The position numbers and the translations under genes are program-made. This document shows, one piece after another, positions 31,301-42,065 of a DNA stretch of 64,000 nucleotides (positions are counted from its first letter, which is position 1; the number at the start of each line of letters is the position of its first letter). The DNA is taken from assembly GCA_037176885.1 (NCBI GenBank), contig JAWWNJ010000005.1, positions 3,100,001-3,164,000 on the forward strand, written 5' to 3'. The notes beneath the pieces were generated by a model. The model was not told the origin of the DNA. It did not search any database and was given only the letters and a program-made list of their open reading frames with translations. Origin of the DNA: Favolaschia claudopus. Lineage: Eukaryota; Basidiomycota; Agaricomycetes; Agaricales; Mycenaceae.

Positions 31301-32342
31301 TTTCGATCTTCAGATCGTAGTCTCGATGGGGCGGTAGGTTGTAAGCCTCGGATTCGGAGAAGACGTCGGCGAAGTCGTGGTACTCGGGTGGAATGCCTTC
31401 GGTGCTGAAAGGCGGGCCATCCGTAGTAGCACTTCGTCCGGCAACCTCGTCCGGAGGTTCCATACGAATGGTGAACTGGGTGGTGTCTTTGTCGCGGATG
31501 ATGACACTGTATGCAGCAGCATTGATGATCGACACGAGAGGTGCGGTGAATCTAGAACTTGTCGCCGGAGGAGACTTTTCCGGACGATCCGACGCCAGCG
31601 GGGAGAAGGCCGGACGAACCTCAGGAGCAGAGCCGGAGGTTGGCGATGATATTATGTTGGATTGCGATTGAGACGGAGGAGCAATTGGGGTTGCCAAGTC
31701 GTCCGCCTTCTCCGTGGCTGGAGGTATCGCCGGTAGAGTCGGAGCAACGTCCGGGTGTGTCGACACAGCAGAATCACCGTAAACCGGACAGAACTTTAGT
31801 GAGGCACTACGCCAGTCAATCGACGGATTGTAGCGGCGGAGCCAGTTTAGTCCAAGAACCGAGTCGCAGGTAGAGTCTAGACGGGTAACATAAAATTCCA
31901 TAGAGTGGACATCGCCTGTTGGAAATCGAACAAGGAGCTGAATCTGCTTGTCGATAACCGAAGAGGAGCCGTCGAGATACCGTAGTTTGACAGGCGGGAC
32001 CGCATACGGACAAAACCCATTAGATTCGCATACTCGAGCAGACACAAAACAGTGGGACGAGCCGGAGTCGATGAGTGCCCGTAAGCGGGAGTTGAATCCC
32101 GCGGCTACTCTTGTTACAACGTTCGGACGCAGGGTTAGGCCTACGTCCGAAGTGGGAGAAATACCGAGAATGCCGGGCGTAATGCCGGACGAGGATAAAT
32201 AGTCCGCGGAAAATACAGATACATCAAGATCAACATTAAAAGAGTTCGGGGAAAGAGCGGAAGCGTTGAGCGTCACCTCTGGATACACCTCGGAGTCAAC
32301 GCGGCTCGGGCCAGGTGCAGAGGGGGCCGAGCCGCTGACTAT
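28377..32342 (-). CDS. gypsy pol polyprotein with C-terminal chromodomain
   Basis: The pol frame is open from the frameshift site at 32342 to TAG at 28379-28377; a start is not needed if it is made as a gag-pol fusion, and no ATG begins it. Residues counted from 32288 run about 1303. Order: retropepsin with ALIDSGSS (Asp near 74); reverse transcriptase with KKDGSLRLCVDYRGLN and catalytic YLDD (about 485); RNase H starting ETDASDYA; integrase zinc region (GHFGQNRTL, CRSCTQC) and catalytic core with SDRGTEF (Asp near 1001) and Glu near 1045 in GQTERMNQ; and a chromodomain (about 1243-1296: RYLVEWKGWTHTGDNSEWV). The chromodomain, which guides integration to marked chromatin, places it among chromoviruses. 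All checked catalytic residues are present. Confidence 0.93.
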   Translation of the reverse strand: MVSGSAPSAPGPSRVDSEVYPEVTLNASALSPNSFNVDLDVSVFSADYLSSSGITPGILGISPTSDVGLTLRPNVVTRVAAGFNSRLRALIDSGSSHCFVSARVCESNGFCPYAVPPVKLRYLDGSSSVIDKQIQLLVRFPTGDVHSMEFYVTRLDSTCDSVLGLNWLRRYNPSIDWRSASLKFCPVYGDSAVSTHPDVAPTLPAIPPATEKADDLATPIAPPSQSQSNIISSPTSGSAPEVRPAFSPLASDRPEKSPPATSSRFTAPLVSIINAAAYSVIIRDKDTTQFTIRMEPPDEVAGRSATTDGPPFSTEGIPPEYHDFADVFSESEAYNLPPHRDYDLKIETIDGAEPPVGPIYSLSPAELAALREFIDKNLKSDFIFPARSSHGAPILFAKKKDGSLRLCVDYRGLNRITKKDRYPLPLIADLLDAPGKARIYTKLDLRHAYHLLRIAAGDEYKTAFRTRYGSYNFRAVPEGLSNAPAAFQRFLNTLFADLLDVYVVVYLDDILVYSDDPSKHTEHVREVLSRLRKAGLYCKLPKCEFGVTTCEYLGYILSPDGFRMSEEKISAITDWPVPRKVKDVQSFLGFCNFYRRFIYGYSGITVPLTRLTRAAARWDWSPACQHAFDTLKAAFTKAPILAHWIPGRECMVETDASDYALAGILSILGDDGEMHPVAFRSRTFTPPELNYDTHDKELLAIFDCFTHWRHYLEGTAHPIDVVTDHKNLEYFATTKTLTRRQVRWSEFLCHFNMVIRFRPGRLGGKPDTLTRRWDVYPKEGDTAFSKVNPQNFRPIFSSDQLTASLNATYLEDVCLRASAVMDTEQLHRDIKSHYPDDPAAAAGLDIASSGSSGTTRWTLDATGLLLLNNRVYVPQVSGDTPDILRVRVLQNKHDHILSGHFGQNRTLALVRREYAWPGMRTFVRDYCRSCTQCKRNKAPRHKPYGLLRPLPVPLRPWHSISIDFIENLPFAGEYNCICVIVDRASKQVILIPCDFHITSVQLARLFLIHVFSKHGVPSHITSDRGTEFVSAFFRALGELLGMTMHFTSGHHPEADGQTERMNQTVEQYIRMYCAFHQDDWDELLPLCEFALNNAPNASTGISPFFANKGYHPALTFHETSVEGNNVDKARDYVYELQSVHEYLRTQLTIATDRYKEIADRKRLPDPDIKPGDQVFISTEFIATTRPTEKFSETHFGPYEVLEKTSGASYRIKLPKALSRIHPVFHVSSLEPHFPNPFPGRNDIPPGPVEVIDGEEHYEVSAILDSKIDRRFRRCPLRYLVEWKGWTHTGDNSEWVAADDMDSPELLAQFHVKYPDKPGPEW

Positions 32343-32348
32343 TTTTTT
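32301..32348 (-). promoter_or_regulatory. -1 programmed ribosomal frameshift signal between gag and pol
   Basis: On the minus strand the gag frame ends CCA AAA AAA TAG. The heptamer A AAA AAA (32348-32342) is in the canonical X XXY YYZ phase, and a slip back by one base reads ATA GTC AGC into the open pol frame. Six nucleotides after the heptamer a GC-rich stem starts: GCGGCTCGGCC (32335-32325) pairs with GGCCCGAGCCGC (32312-32301), with one bulged C and a 12-nt loop. Slippery site, overlapping stop, spacer length and hairpin all match known -1 signals of retroelements. Confidence 0.75.
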
Positions 32349-34746
32349 GGCTCGGAGGTGTTGGCGTTAGCAGAGGCGCCAGGCGGCTGAGAGGTCGAAG
32401 CAGCCTTGCCTTGAATCGCGCTCTGCCGCTTCCGACAGTCGGCAGCCTTGTGTCCGGGATTCCCGCAGAACATGCAGAGGTTGTTCTTCATCCGGCGCTC
32501 ACGTTCCTCCGGCTTAAGCCGGCCGGAGGAATCGAGCTTGTTGGCGTACGGCTTTTGCTTAGGCTGAGCCTGTGCACCGTTAGCAGCCGGAGAAGCGGGA
32601 GGATTATTTGGGGACGGATTAGGCTTGCCGGACGTATTGGGCTTTCCCCGGCCCTTACCCTTCTGTTGTCTACCGCCACCACCACCAGCGCCGGGCGAAC
32701 CGCCGGGCGGATTGCCGGAGGCGTTCGGAGTGCCGGGCGAGCGATGAGCCGCTTGCGGATTGGCCGCGCGTTCCAAATTCTTCTCCTGCAAGCGCTGGTG
32801 ATAGCGCTGGTCAATAGAACGAGAAAGGTTCTTGAGACCTTGCAGGGAAGCCGGAATAAGGCCGCGCGACAATTCGTCTTTGATGCGGGACGGAAGACCA
32901 CGATAAAAGATAAAAGAAGCGGTGAAGAGCCGTATCGTTATACCCCGTCAACTTCGCATGCGCATCGAACTCGACTTGATAAGTCGCGATGCGATCCCCA
33001 GGCTTCATACTCAACTGCTCCAAATGAGCCCGTGCTTCTCCGGCCATGTCGGGCGGACCGAAGTTGGTAACGAGCTCTTGGATGAACAGCTGAATGTTGC
33101 CATCCCAAGCCGGAAGAGGCGCTCCCTGATTGAACACATCCATCTGGAACCATTGTTGAGCGGTTCCACGCAGGTACGAACGGATGTAATTAATCTTATC
33201 ATCATCCGTCGGAAAATCCTGCGGGCGTTCGTCTATGTGAAGATAGACTTGGCCGATGAACGTAGGAAGCTTGCTCGGGTCCGAACCATCGAAAGTGTCC
33301 GGAGCTTTGAGAGCCGAGCGATTAGAACGCGGAGGAGCTGTCGCGTTATTGGCAAGAATTGCCATGGCTTGGGAGATCTGCTGGACCGCAAGATCGAACT
33401 GGGGATTATGCGGAGCAGGATAATAGTAGGCCGGACCAGGAGGGCCGGGCGGACCAGGAGGACCACGGGGACCGGGAAATGGCGGAGGACCAAAAGGACC
33501 ACCGCCGCCCCCGCCACCACCACCACCCCCACCACCTCCGCCGCCGTGCCCTCCAGCACCACCTCCACCGGGGCCATAGCCGGGTGGGAAAGGCGCGTTG
33601 GGAATGTTGGGAGGCTGACCGCCTGGACCAGGAGGATTGCCACCAGGACCACTAGGCCCACCGGGACCGCCAGGACCGCTCGGACCACCAGGTCCGGGAG
33701 CAGGTGGAGGCGGAGGAGCCGGGGGAGCCGGAGGTGCTGGATTCGACTGAGAAGGTGCCTGTGCTTGTTGACCAGTAGGTTGAGCCGGGGGAGCCGGAGC
33801 GACCGGGGCAACCGGAGGAACTGGTACAACAGGAGCAGTAGGAGCGATTGTGACAGCAGGAGCAGCAGTTACCGTAGTAGAGGCATCCGGAGCCTGAGGG
33901 GCGACCGGAGCTGCCGGGGCCACTGGAGCGATTGGGGCTGTCGGTGCTGCCGGAACCGTAGGGACAGTAGGCGCCGGAGCAACAGGTGCTTGAACAGTCG
34001 AAGGCAATACAGGAAGTTGGGGTCCAGAGGTAGTTGCCTGTGGGGCCGGGGGAACAACCGGAGGTTGCACAGCCGGAGCCACAGGAGTGAGAGGATTAGC
34101 GGGTTGTTGACTAAGCGGAACGAACGGAAAACTCGGTGCCGGAAGTACGGGAGGCGCAGTGTCAGCGCGAGCGGTAACCCTAGGAATACGAGGGCCACCG
34201 AACTGAACCGGACCAGAGAAATCAGCCAAAGGAAGGACCCTTAACAACCGGAACCGGAGGAACAGCCGGAGCAGGTTGTCTTGGAGGGACGACAATCGAG
34301 GGCAAAGGAGCAAGTGCCTCAACTGATTCCGATGAATGCAAAGAACCAGGGAGAGCAATATCTTCCGGCTGGCCGGACCACTCGTGAATGGTGGCCGGAA
34401 AGTCGGAAGGCCGAATCGGTGTCGGAGAAGGGTAGCTTTCTTGGCTAAGACGTCGTTCGCCATAAAAGGAAGGACCAGGGTACTGAGGAGAGTTCGAGAC
34501 GACGGGGGAGACCGGACGAGCACGGAGAGCCGAACGCTGATTCGCTCGGGAAAGTGGAGAATGAGTCCACATTACCGGAGCATTGGGGCGAGGAATTCGA
34601 GACTCATCGAAATGTGCGGTCCGAGACAGTGGGTCATCTTGGTAATAAGAACCTGGAAGATCGATGTGGATGGAGCGGGAGAATCGGCGCGAATCGCGAC
34701 GATTGTGGACCTGGGAGGTATTAACGAGGTGCGAGAAGTCGGACAT
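32339..34746 (-). pseudogene. gypsy gag, broken by two short tandem duplications
   Basis: ATG at 34746 and TAG at 32341-32339 bound a gag coding region that changes frame twice. A 4-bp duplication (AAGG, 34229-34236 on the plus strand) causes the first shift and a 7-bp duplication (ATAAAAG, 32903-32916) the second; discounting both, length is 2397 nt or 798 residues, an exact multiple of three. The N-terminal part is disordered. The middle is an exceptionally Pro/Ala/Val-rich region followed by a Gly/Pro tract (about 33470-33720). The capsid-like domain follows (LPTFIGQVYLHIDERPQ to a TAQQWFQ segment, then RIATYQVEFDAHAKL). A single CCHC knuckle, CMFCGNPGHKAADC, lies near the C terminus. This copy cannot make normal Gag, so it would need Gag from another copy. 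Confidence 0.85.
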
Positions 34747-34780
34747 GGAAACGAAGCCAGTTAGGGTGAGTTGAAAATAC

Positions 34781-35310
34781 TGTTATATCCTTGTCAAACA
34801 GAGGGACGGAGGACGGGTGGCCGGAGGCCGGAGGCCGGAGGACGGAGAAGACGGAGGACGGAGGACGGAGGACGGATACGGAGGACGGGTGAAGCGATAC
34901 CACAGGGGGCTAAGGGTACGCCACTAACTAGACTTCCAAGAAGATAGAGGATTCTGACCACGGAGCGATGCGGAGGCAAAGCACGTTAATTTTCAACTGA
35001 AGTTACAAGACGAAGTAAATAGGTTTATATACGTATTACGGAGAAAGGCCATATAAGGTAATAGTAAGTAAAGACAATAAGAGTTGTAAGCGAAAGAACA
35101 ATAAAGACAATAGAGACAATAAGAGAGAAGCATACAGGCATAGATCATAGGATTGATTTCGGGAACGCTCAGAAGACCTTCATTGCGAAAAACCCGATGG
35201 GTGTATGCTTCGACGGATGAACCGGAGCACAGAGGACGGACGAATGTAAGTTGGCCGGAGGCCGGGGGACGGATGGCCGGACGACCGGGCGAAACTGCAT
35301 GGGCATAACA
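34781..35310 (-). repeat. 5' LTR of the gypsy element
   Basis: 530 bp, promoter LTR for the minus-strand genome. Includes an internal array of GGCCGGA and GGACGGA units, where the extra unit relative to the other LTR lies. No clear tRNA 3'-end match follows it (GTATTTTCAACTCACC), so the primer is unknown. Confidence 0.9.
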
Positions 35311-35315
35311 GAGAC

Positions 35316-35757
35316 CTTTTGTGATATGTCTGTTCTGGAATATTATAACTTCCACGCTATACCAGCGCCGTCGTAGACAGTGCCAGACCTCCCACTAGTG
35401 TATAATCCTTTAACTGGCCGCTCAGGCAAACGCCAGTCCTCATACGAGCGTATTCCCTTGGTATTCGAGCGTATTCCCTTGGTATTTAATGTATTACTCT
35501 TTTAATACAATAGCACTTGAACTGAAAATGAATAAATTCAGCCCTGGCCCAATACCGGGTCTATCAGCGAGCTCCGTCCTTCGCCGCTGACTACGCACAC
35601 GTTCATATCGACGCTCGCCTCTTCGCATCTACACCGGTCCATCTACTCACACCGCGGTACCGCTGGACGTTGTCGTCGACGCCATCAACGTGGCATGACA
35701 CGCTTCAAGTAGTCACAGCCCCAGCCGTCGTGACTTGGTCGTATTCACATCCTATCC
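35316..35757. other. intergenic DNA between two transposons, with a 21-bp tandem duplication
   Basis: No gene seen. CGAGCGTATTCCCTTGGTATT occurs twice head to tail at 35445-35465 and 35466-35486. Confidence 0.5.
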
Positions 35758-36003
35758 CACTGGGGGCAAGCCACTATTTCCGGGGTCCGGAAATGTCCCG
35801 GAAATAGGCCGGAAATATAAAATAATCCTGAAATAATCCTATTATTTCCGGGGTCCGGAAATAGTCCGGAAATATAAAATTTTCCCATCATTTTCCCATC
35901 ATTTCCGGGGTCCGGAAATAGTATATATTCCTATCATTTCCGTAGAATATTCCTATTATTTCCGGGGTCCGGAAAATTACTATTTCCGGGGTCCGGAAAT
36001 AAT
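35758..36003 (+). repeat. left terminal inverted repeat of the 13.3 kb hAT element
   Basis: About 246 bp, reverse complement of 48770-49015. Contains at least five palindromic TTTCCGG-(GT/CC)-CCGGAAA cores, likely subterminal protein-binding repeats. Confidence 0.8.
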
Positions 36004-36789
36004 AGGAAAATAGAAAGACCAAACAACTCAAAAAGGCAATAAAACACCTACCAAAGGAGGCAATTTCTGCCGGGATTCCCCAATGTCAGAAACCTAATCT
36101 GATGTTCAAGATTCATTGGATTATGGTCGCTTACACTTGTGATGTGAGCATGTTATGCATCTTGTTTCCTGATGTCAGCCATCATGACCAAAGTTGGATG
36201 TCATACAGTTCTAGAAGGCACAAATTATGGAGTGCAAGGATGCTCAGGAGGCACAAACCGCATTCCAACTGCATTAAATCCTTGCGCACAGTACACAGGA
36301 GGCAAAGTATGTGGCCCCTGGGTTCATGACCCACACTCAGCCCTTGCCATAACCCTCACCAAAAAACGGGAGCAACATCACAACTTCCCTTTGTTAAATT
36401 TTCCATGAGCCTCAGCAACTTCCGTATAGTCTTCTGCCTTTGTTATATTTGTGTCAGTGCACTGTCATGCCATTGAATCAATGGCAAGAGACTTTGACGT
36501 GGAACGTGCACACCATATTGGGCCCTTGTCGTGACCCAGTGAGACGTTGTGTGTAGGTATAGGCATGAAATACACCGAGATATAAATCACAAATCTAATC
36601 CAATAAAATGTGTGTGTGTGTTCAGGGTGGCGGAACGGGACGGCCGTCATGGCAGTTGCCAGGGGCTTTTTTTTTGCGTAAAAATGGAACACAAGTCTGT
36701 AGTAGGTCGTAATTTCAACCACAGATAAAAAGGTTTGCACGTGGATGTGATGTGATTGGGATTGAATACGAGGGTAAATACAATTGTGG
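36004..36789. other. interior of the hAT element without a supported gene
   Basis: Contains a short GTGTGTGTGT run at about 36609-36620. On the minus strand the region just beyond the transposase relic has no recognisable hAT dimerisation (hATC) motif. Confidence 0.4.
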
Positions 36790-39700
36790 GCCAACAGTAA
36801 ATTTGTGAAGTCCTTCTCTGTGGATGCCTGAATCTGAGAGGTCGAAGGTGTGGAAGCGTGTGAGGGTTCCGGCGCCGACTTTGTCGGCGACCTCTCAGTA
36901 TAATGGCGGCAGAAATGAGCCTTGAGCTTGCGTTTTGATTTCTCGAGGCCGGCGAGAAGTTCTTCACCGTTTTCGAAGTCTGGGTTCAGCCTGCTGTATG
37001 AAATTCGTGGGTCCAAAGCTGTAACAGAATACAAGTTGATTATCGCAAATAAAGATATCAAGACTTACAAGCAGCCCAAGTGTAGAACGGTGAAGCGTCA
37101 GACTTGTAGTAATAGTCACTCAATTTCCGGTGCCCTTCTATTAGTCTGTTCCATAAGGCAGAAGGAGTCGATATTTGCAGGTTGCGAATGGAAGTACAAA
37201 TATCCTCCTGGAGACCACAGAATACAGTATGTGTAAACGACAATATTGGCCGTTTAGTTGTCGACATCAGAGTAGTCGCACTACAAAACGACTTGAGATA
37301 ATCAGCGACCATAATAATGGCTTCCCAGTCAGCTGCACCAAGATCGTCATTCATAATTTTGCGGTGGTCAATGGCACGACCTGGTGTGTACATATACGTC
37401 AGTAAAAATCATGAGTGTACAGAAGAAAATCACGAAGCATTTGATGAGTTGATGACCAACCTGTTCTAACATCCAAAATCAACATCAGTGACACACGACC
37501 CAGCTTGCCAGATGTGAACGCCTCCGACTGGCGAAACTTCGTGATGCCAAGATTGACGGCATTGGCGGCTCCCTCAGATATAACAAATAATTTTACGAAG
37601 CTCAAGCAGAGTCAGAATTCGTGTTTAGATAGAAAAGCGTTGAAAAGGACCTTTACGACAGCCTTGAGTTTGTTTGTGCCAACAACCTCAGCATCTTCTT
37701 CCTTGTCCTCCTCTTCATATTCGCCATCGTCGTCGTTTTCGGGAGCTAGAGGTGTAGACACGCTATCTTGATACGCAGATGTGCGGCTTCCAGCCTTTTT
37801 CTTATCGGACTTGCTGATGACTCCAATTGTCGCAAGCAACTGAAATGAAGATAATATATCATTGAAATCCAATTGTAATAGACGAAAGCTGCTCTACTAC
37901 CTTTACAGCTGCCAGGTGCGCAGTGTGAGGCATGCATTGGATGCGAGCTTCAGCTGCATCAAAAATTATCCCCTGCTCTTCGTGTCGTTGTTTGATGCAT
38001 TGTCCGTGACAATAGTGAGTATCTGCAGAAAAATAAATGGCCCGGATGAAATATGAATTAAAAAAGAATTGACACTCACTCGGCCTTCAAGTCCATACAT
38101 CTGTACAGTTTTTCACATCGCCTCCGCCATATTTTCACCTGAATGCTCGCCCATAAGCTCTTGAAAGTCAATTAGGAGCTCCGCTATATTAAAAACAAGC
38201 ACAGGTAAGAGGACAGATCAGTACATTTTCACGTATATATCTCATATTTGAATTGGTACCTATAACCGGCCATCATTTGTAACATAATGTGCGACGGTAG
38301 CAAAAAAACAGATGCTGATTGCTGGAAGTCCAGGCATCGCAGGAGAGGCTGACCTTTGGCTTGAGTTCCTATCAAATATTCACAATCAATCAAAGCGCCG
38401 ACAACAGACATAAGATACACTTACTTGGAACATCTTGTGTGTACCGTCGACAGTGTCTTCACCCATCTTCATGATCCTTGTCGTGATTGCCTTACGACCA
38501 GGAACTCTGAAGTTGAGTGTCGAGCCATGATGGGTGTATTCCATGAGCCAAATGAATTCGGGTTTCTCAACCTCGTCGAAAGGTTGATCGCATGTGACCA
38601 TCCATTCAGCGAAGAGAGTGTCGAACAAGGCCTGATCAAAATCACCCTACCACACATAAGAATAAAGCTATAAAAACCACACACCCGAGCTTTTTTGGCC
38701 TGCTGCTCCAATCCCTTAATGATGCTCAATGTCGCCATCTCCACCTTCCCAAGATACTCTTTCGCTGCCTCACTATCAACAGGGATCGCTCCCTTCGCCA
38801 GCTTGACTTGCTCTTTAATCGGAGGCTGGGACTGCATGTGGAGGGCTACATACAGGCGGTGCATGACGAGAAAATTTGTTTCCAAATGGCGAATGAGTTC
38901 TGAAGTGCTATCAGCGGCTCAAGTATAAATAAAATGACAAAATAACTCACTGCCCAGATTTGAGCGTGAGGCTTTTGGAATGGTTATGATTTGATGATTC
39001 CTGTGGTAGCATTTGAAGTACTTGTCACTGGGGGTGCCAGCGAATCATTCAGAGTTTTTGGCCACAGTGTCGTGGAAGAGATGAATTGGATTACGGGTCT
39101 GTATCTCAATGAATATCTCAAGTCTAAAATATAAGGGAGAGAACACACCACTGAACCCTTGGCAGTCGGGCTGTTGCCGTCGTCGTTCTGGGACTGTGAG
39201 GGTTTTTGGGTGAAAGGTAAGGTAGAAGAGGTCAATACTAGCTCACCGGGCGGGGAGGGTCATCTTCGTCCTCGAGCTCCTCGACAATAGCCTTACGGTT
39301 CACCCTCTTGGCAGCAGGTGTGCCAGCAGACTCAGCAACTTGCTTGCGCTTGCCCGCCGAATTTCCGGCCTCCTTAGCACGGGTCTCGGTCTTCCGAGAA
39401 TGACCAGGAACAGTCTTCGAATGAAGCAAGGAGAGAATCTAAACCAAATCCATTGACCAACAATATTTGACAAGGGAAAAAAATGTTGCACCTCTTCGTT
39501 ATCAATGTCCATCCCGTTGTCACTATCTTCGTTGTCAGAGGAGTCGCAAACGTCGGCCAGGCCGGAGATCTCGTTGCCATTGTCGTCGTAATTCTTGTCC
39601 TCTTCGTTGCTAATGGACTCGGGCACGCGCTTCACCGAGGTGCTGTAGACCGTGATTTTTTGGGTGCCTCGACAATGGGATTCCCATTGTTGTCAGCTTT

Positions 39701-39924
39701 CTCAGCTCTGAGATACAGAGCAAAGTTGTCAGCTTGGCGTTTGCGGCCACTGCGATGAAGTTCTAGGAAGAATATCTTGAGTCCACTCGCAAATGCCACG
39801 ACTGTTTCTGCATACCTGTAGATTTTGCGGAGATGGCCTTTGCATTGGTCTCAGACTCGTAGAATCCGATTTCGGAAGTGTCCTTAAGGTTATCATTGGT
39901 GTCGAGAGCGCACTGGTCGGTCAT
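36790..39924 (-). pseudogene. decayed multi-exon hAT transposase
   Basis: Minus-strand ATG at 39924 begins an exon to 39816 (MTDQCALDTND...), followed by further exons of acidic and Lys-rich N-terminal sequence, a zinc-finger-like segment with DKYFKCYHRNHQI near 38990, and then hAT core motifs: MVTCDQPFDEVEKPEF (about 38600), DVRTGWSSTHQMLRDFL (about 37470), a segment with LKSFCSATTLMSTTKRP (about 37270) and LDPRISYSRLNPDFE (about 37010). These are the RNase-H-like core and insertion region of hAT transposases, which cut and rejoin DNA with 8-bp staggers. A TGA at 39047-39045 interrupts an exon. No C-terminal hATC dimerisation block was found. It probably once mobilised the surrounding 13.3 kb element. 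Exact exon borders in the middle are not resolved. Confidence 0.7.
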
Positions 39925-41150
39925 TGTAGACAAAACACCGTGAAAATCTCGGAGAGAGCGGCTAAGCTTTTATACCCCCGCACAGGAAGTCGACATTGAG
40001 GTGGGGTCAAAGACTTTCAGCTGAAAAACAGGGAAATACGCGGTTGATGCGCTAGTGATGCACCATTCCATTGGGAGGCTCAGACCAGTATTGAGCGGAA
40101 TCAGAGTATTCAGTCAACAAGTAGCATGAGTTCTGGTGCATTGTGTAGGTTTCTGGACTGAGTGTTGTGTCTGAGGAGTCGAGACACGTCGCAAGAGGCA
40201 AAGGTATCGTAGATGTCAAGAACAAAGGTGAGTTGCCGGTTTGATGACCGGTGCTCCGACATTCCCGAAAACCATCGGAACCGGTGATTTGGTACTTGCC
40301 TCCAAAACGTTTCTTCTGAGCAGCTGTTCCATCCATCCGGGAGTCTGGTTGAGACAAACCATCACGGCCATCATGGCACCCCACCATCCCGTTACCGTGC
40401 CGTCGTTGAAGTCTGAAAATCCTCTATGGGACAGGACAGCTACCCGTTGAACAGGAGCCGACACACTGGCACGACGGGCACGGCGCACAGCCCTAATTGC
40501 TATATACTCCTGCTGATACTGGATGAGCCTAGTTTGAAGTGTTTTTCTGAGTATTACAAGAAAAAGACAAAGAAACTCGCCACAGACCTTGTCACAAAGG
40601 GAGATGTGACAATTTTTGTGAGGATTTTGGCGAGTGCCATGGCAAGGGTTGGATACAGGTCATCAACCTACACCTACAGCTGTTGCCTCCCGTGGTACAG
40701 CCTGGGCCCAACACTGCAGACAGCGGCCCAGAGCTGATTGCTCAGAATGTTAGCCAGTCAGACCATATATCAAAAGTTTTCCCAGCAGGGCTCATTCTAT
40801 ACTGTTCACAATAACAAAAGCATGCCATCTATGTTAGACAGGATGTCATTTGCTATCCCTGAATTTCTATCGTTGATCTGTCTTCTGAAAAGGAATGATT
40901 TTTTTGAGCAGGTCAATAGCTTCAAATGAAGATTTCAATAGTGATAACATACTCTTGAGCAACAGCTGCAGAGGAGCAGAGGAGTGATTGGCTAGCATAC
41001 GAGGCAGTGATCAAGGCTTTGAAGAAAGAGAAGTGTTCATGGGAAATGCTTACTAAAAGGTATAGGCCTTTCCCACAATGACTTCTCTGAATGCCTTGAG
41101 TGGCTGTGCTTAGGTGTAGGCTCTGATCAATCACATGCTCTTGGTTATTG

Positions 41151-42065
41151 TATCTTTTATCATCCATTCCTCTATTGCTAAACCTCGTCAATGGCAACCA
41201 CTACCACACTTTCCAATAAATCAAGGAGATCTCTAGCTATTTTGACAGCATAGGTGTCATTGAGTTTTCTTCAGATAGCAAACTGCTTGCAAGTGTTTGA
41301 CGCAGCCCTTATCAAGCACACAAGCAGAAGTACCCCATCTTTTGTTGTGCCTGATCCCTATGCTTTCATTTTTATTTATATTGTGGAGCGATCCAAAACA
41401 GACAACTGAGAATATCAGCCTCTGCTAGCGGTTTTTCAGTGAGGTGGGAGCAGTCAAGAACGTTCCCTGACCATAGACAGTGACGTTTGCTAATCTACTT
41501 AGCCTTGCGAGTAATATATCAATGTACTGGCTTGCCAGGTTTCAGTGTTGTGGCTTATTGGAAGGACACTATAACATGAAGGTTTTCATACTGTAGCGGC
41601 TTTTGGATCGAAGGTGTGTTTGTTGCCTTGAGATTCATATTGTTTGTGGGAACAACTTGTTGAGGTTGTTTTACTTATGGCTGACCTGGTTCTGAAGTGC
41701 ATATACCTGATTCTTGGAATTCTGTGAACAGTGTAAACGCCAGTAACGAATCTTGTGTGACTGAGTCCTTTTAGTAAGCAAAAGATGAGGTAATTTTCAA
41801 TCTAATTGATGTGAACAACATTACTAATCAAAAACTGCTGCATGGTGGCGGTGCTTAGGGGTAGGCCAACCCCTAAGCACAGCCACCATCAACAGTTCTG
41901 ATCAATGGGAATATCATCACACACTCTTAGTTCTTCTCTTCTTTCTTTTATCATCCATTCCTCTATTGCTAAACGTTGCTAATGGTAACCAACAAATTAC
42001 CATGCTTTCCAACAAATCAAGGAGATCTCTGGCCACATTGACAGCATAGGTGCCATTGAATTCTC
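41151..42065 (+). repeat. pair of direct repeats, about 120 bp each
   Basis: 41151-41270 and 41945-42065 share long blocks (TTTTATCATCCATTCCTC, CAAATCAAGGAGATCTCT-like, TTGACAGCATAGGTG) in the same order, with about 15% differences by eye. They flank the hairpin at 41842-41889. Confidence 0.7.
41842..41889. repeat. near-perfect 21-bp hairpin
   Basis: Arms 41842-41862 and 41869-41889 are reverse complements with a single mismatch, around a 6-nt AGGCCA loop. A related half-arm, GTGGCTGTGCTTAGGTGTAGGC, occurs at about 41099. Confidence 0.8.

Larger units (their letters stand above)
25623..35315 (-). mobile_element. Ty3/gypsy chromovirus-type retrotransposon with an antisense accessory gene
   Basis: The element spans 25628-35310 and is flanked by GAGAC at 25623-25627 and 35311-35315. 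LTRs are 523 and 530 bp and start TGTTAT and end ATAACA. The genome-sense strand is minus, so the 5' LTR is the right one. Gene order on the minus strand is gag, pol (protease, RT, RNase H, integrase, chromodomain). Between the pol 3' end and the left LTR a plus-strand gene encodes a Zn(II)2Cys6 protein. A polypurine tract abuts the left LTR at about 26151-26163 (AGAGGGGGATAC on the minus strand). LTR differences are two substitutions plus one 7-bp unit, so insertion is recent. Confidence 0.92.

Noticed and set aside
32411..34244. Long plus-strand Arg-rich frames opposite gag
   Set aside because: These are shadows of the Pro/Gly-rich gag sequence on the minus strand and show no motif.
40044..40490. 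Open minus-strand frames near the hAT transposase start
   Set aside because: They begin upstream of the supported ATG at 39924, carry no hAT or zinc-finger motif, and have no splice link to it.
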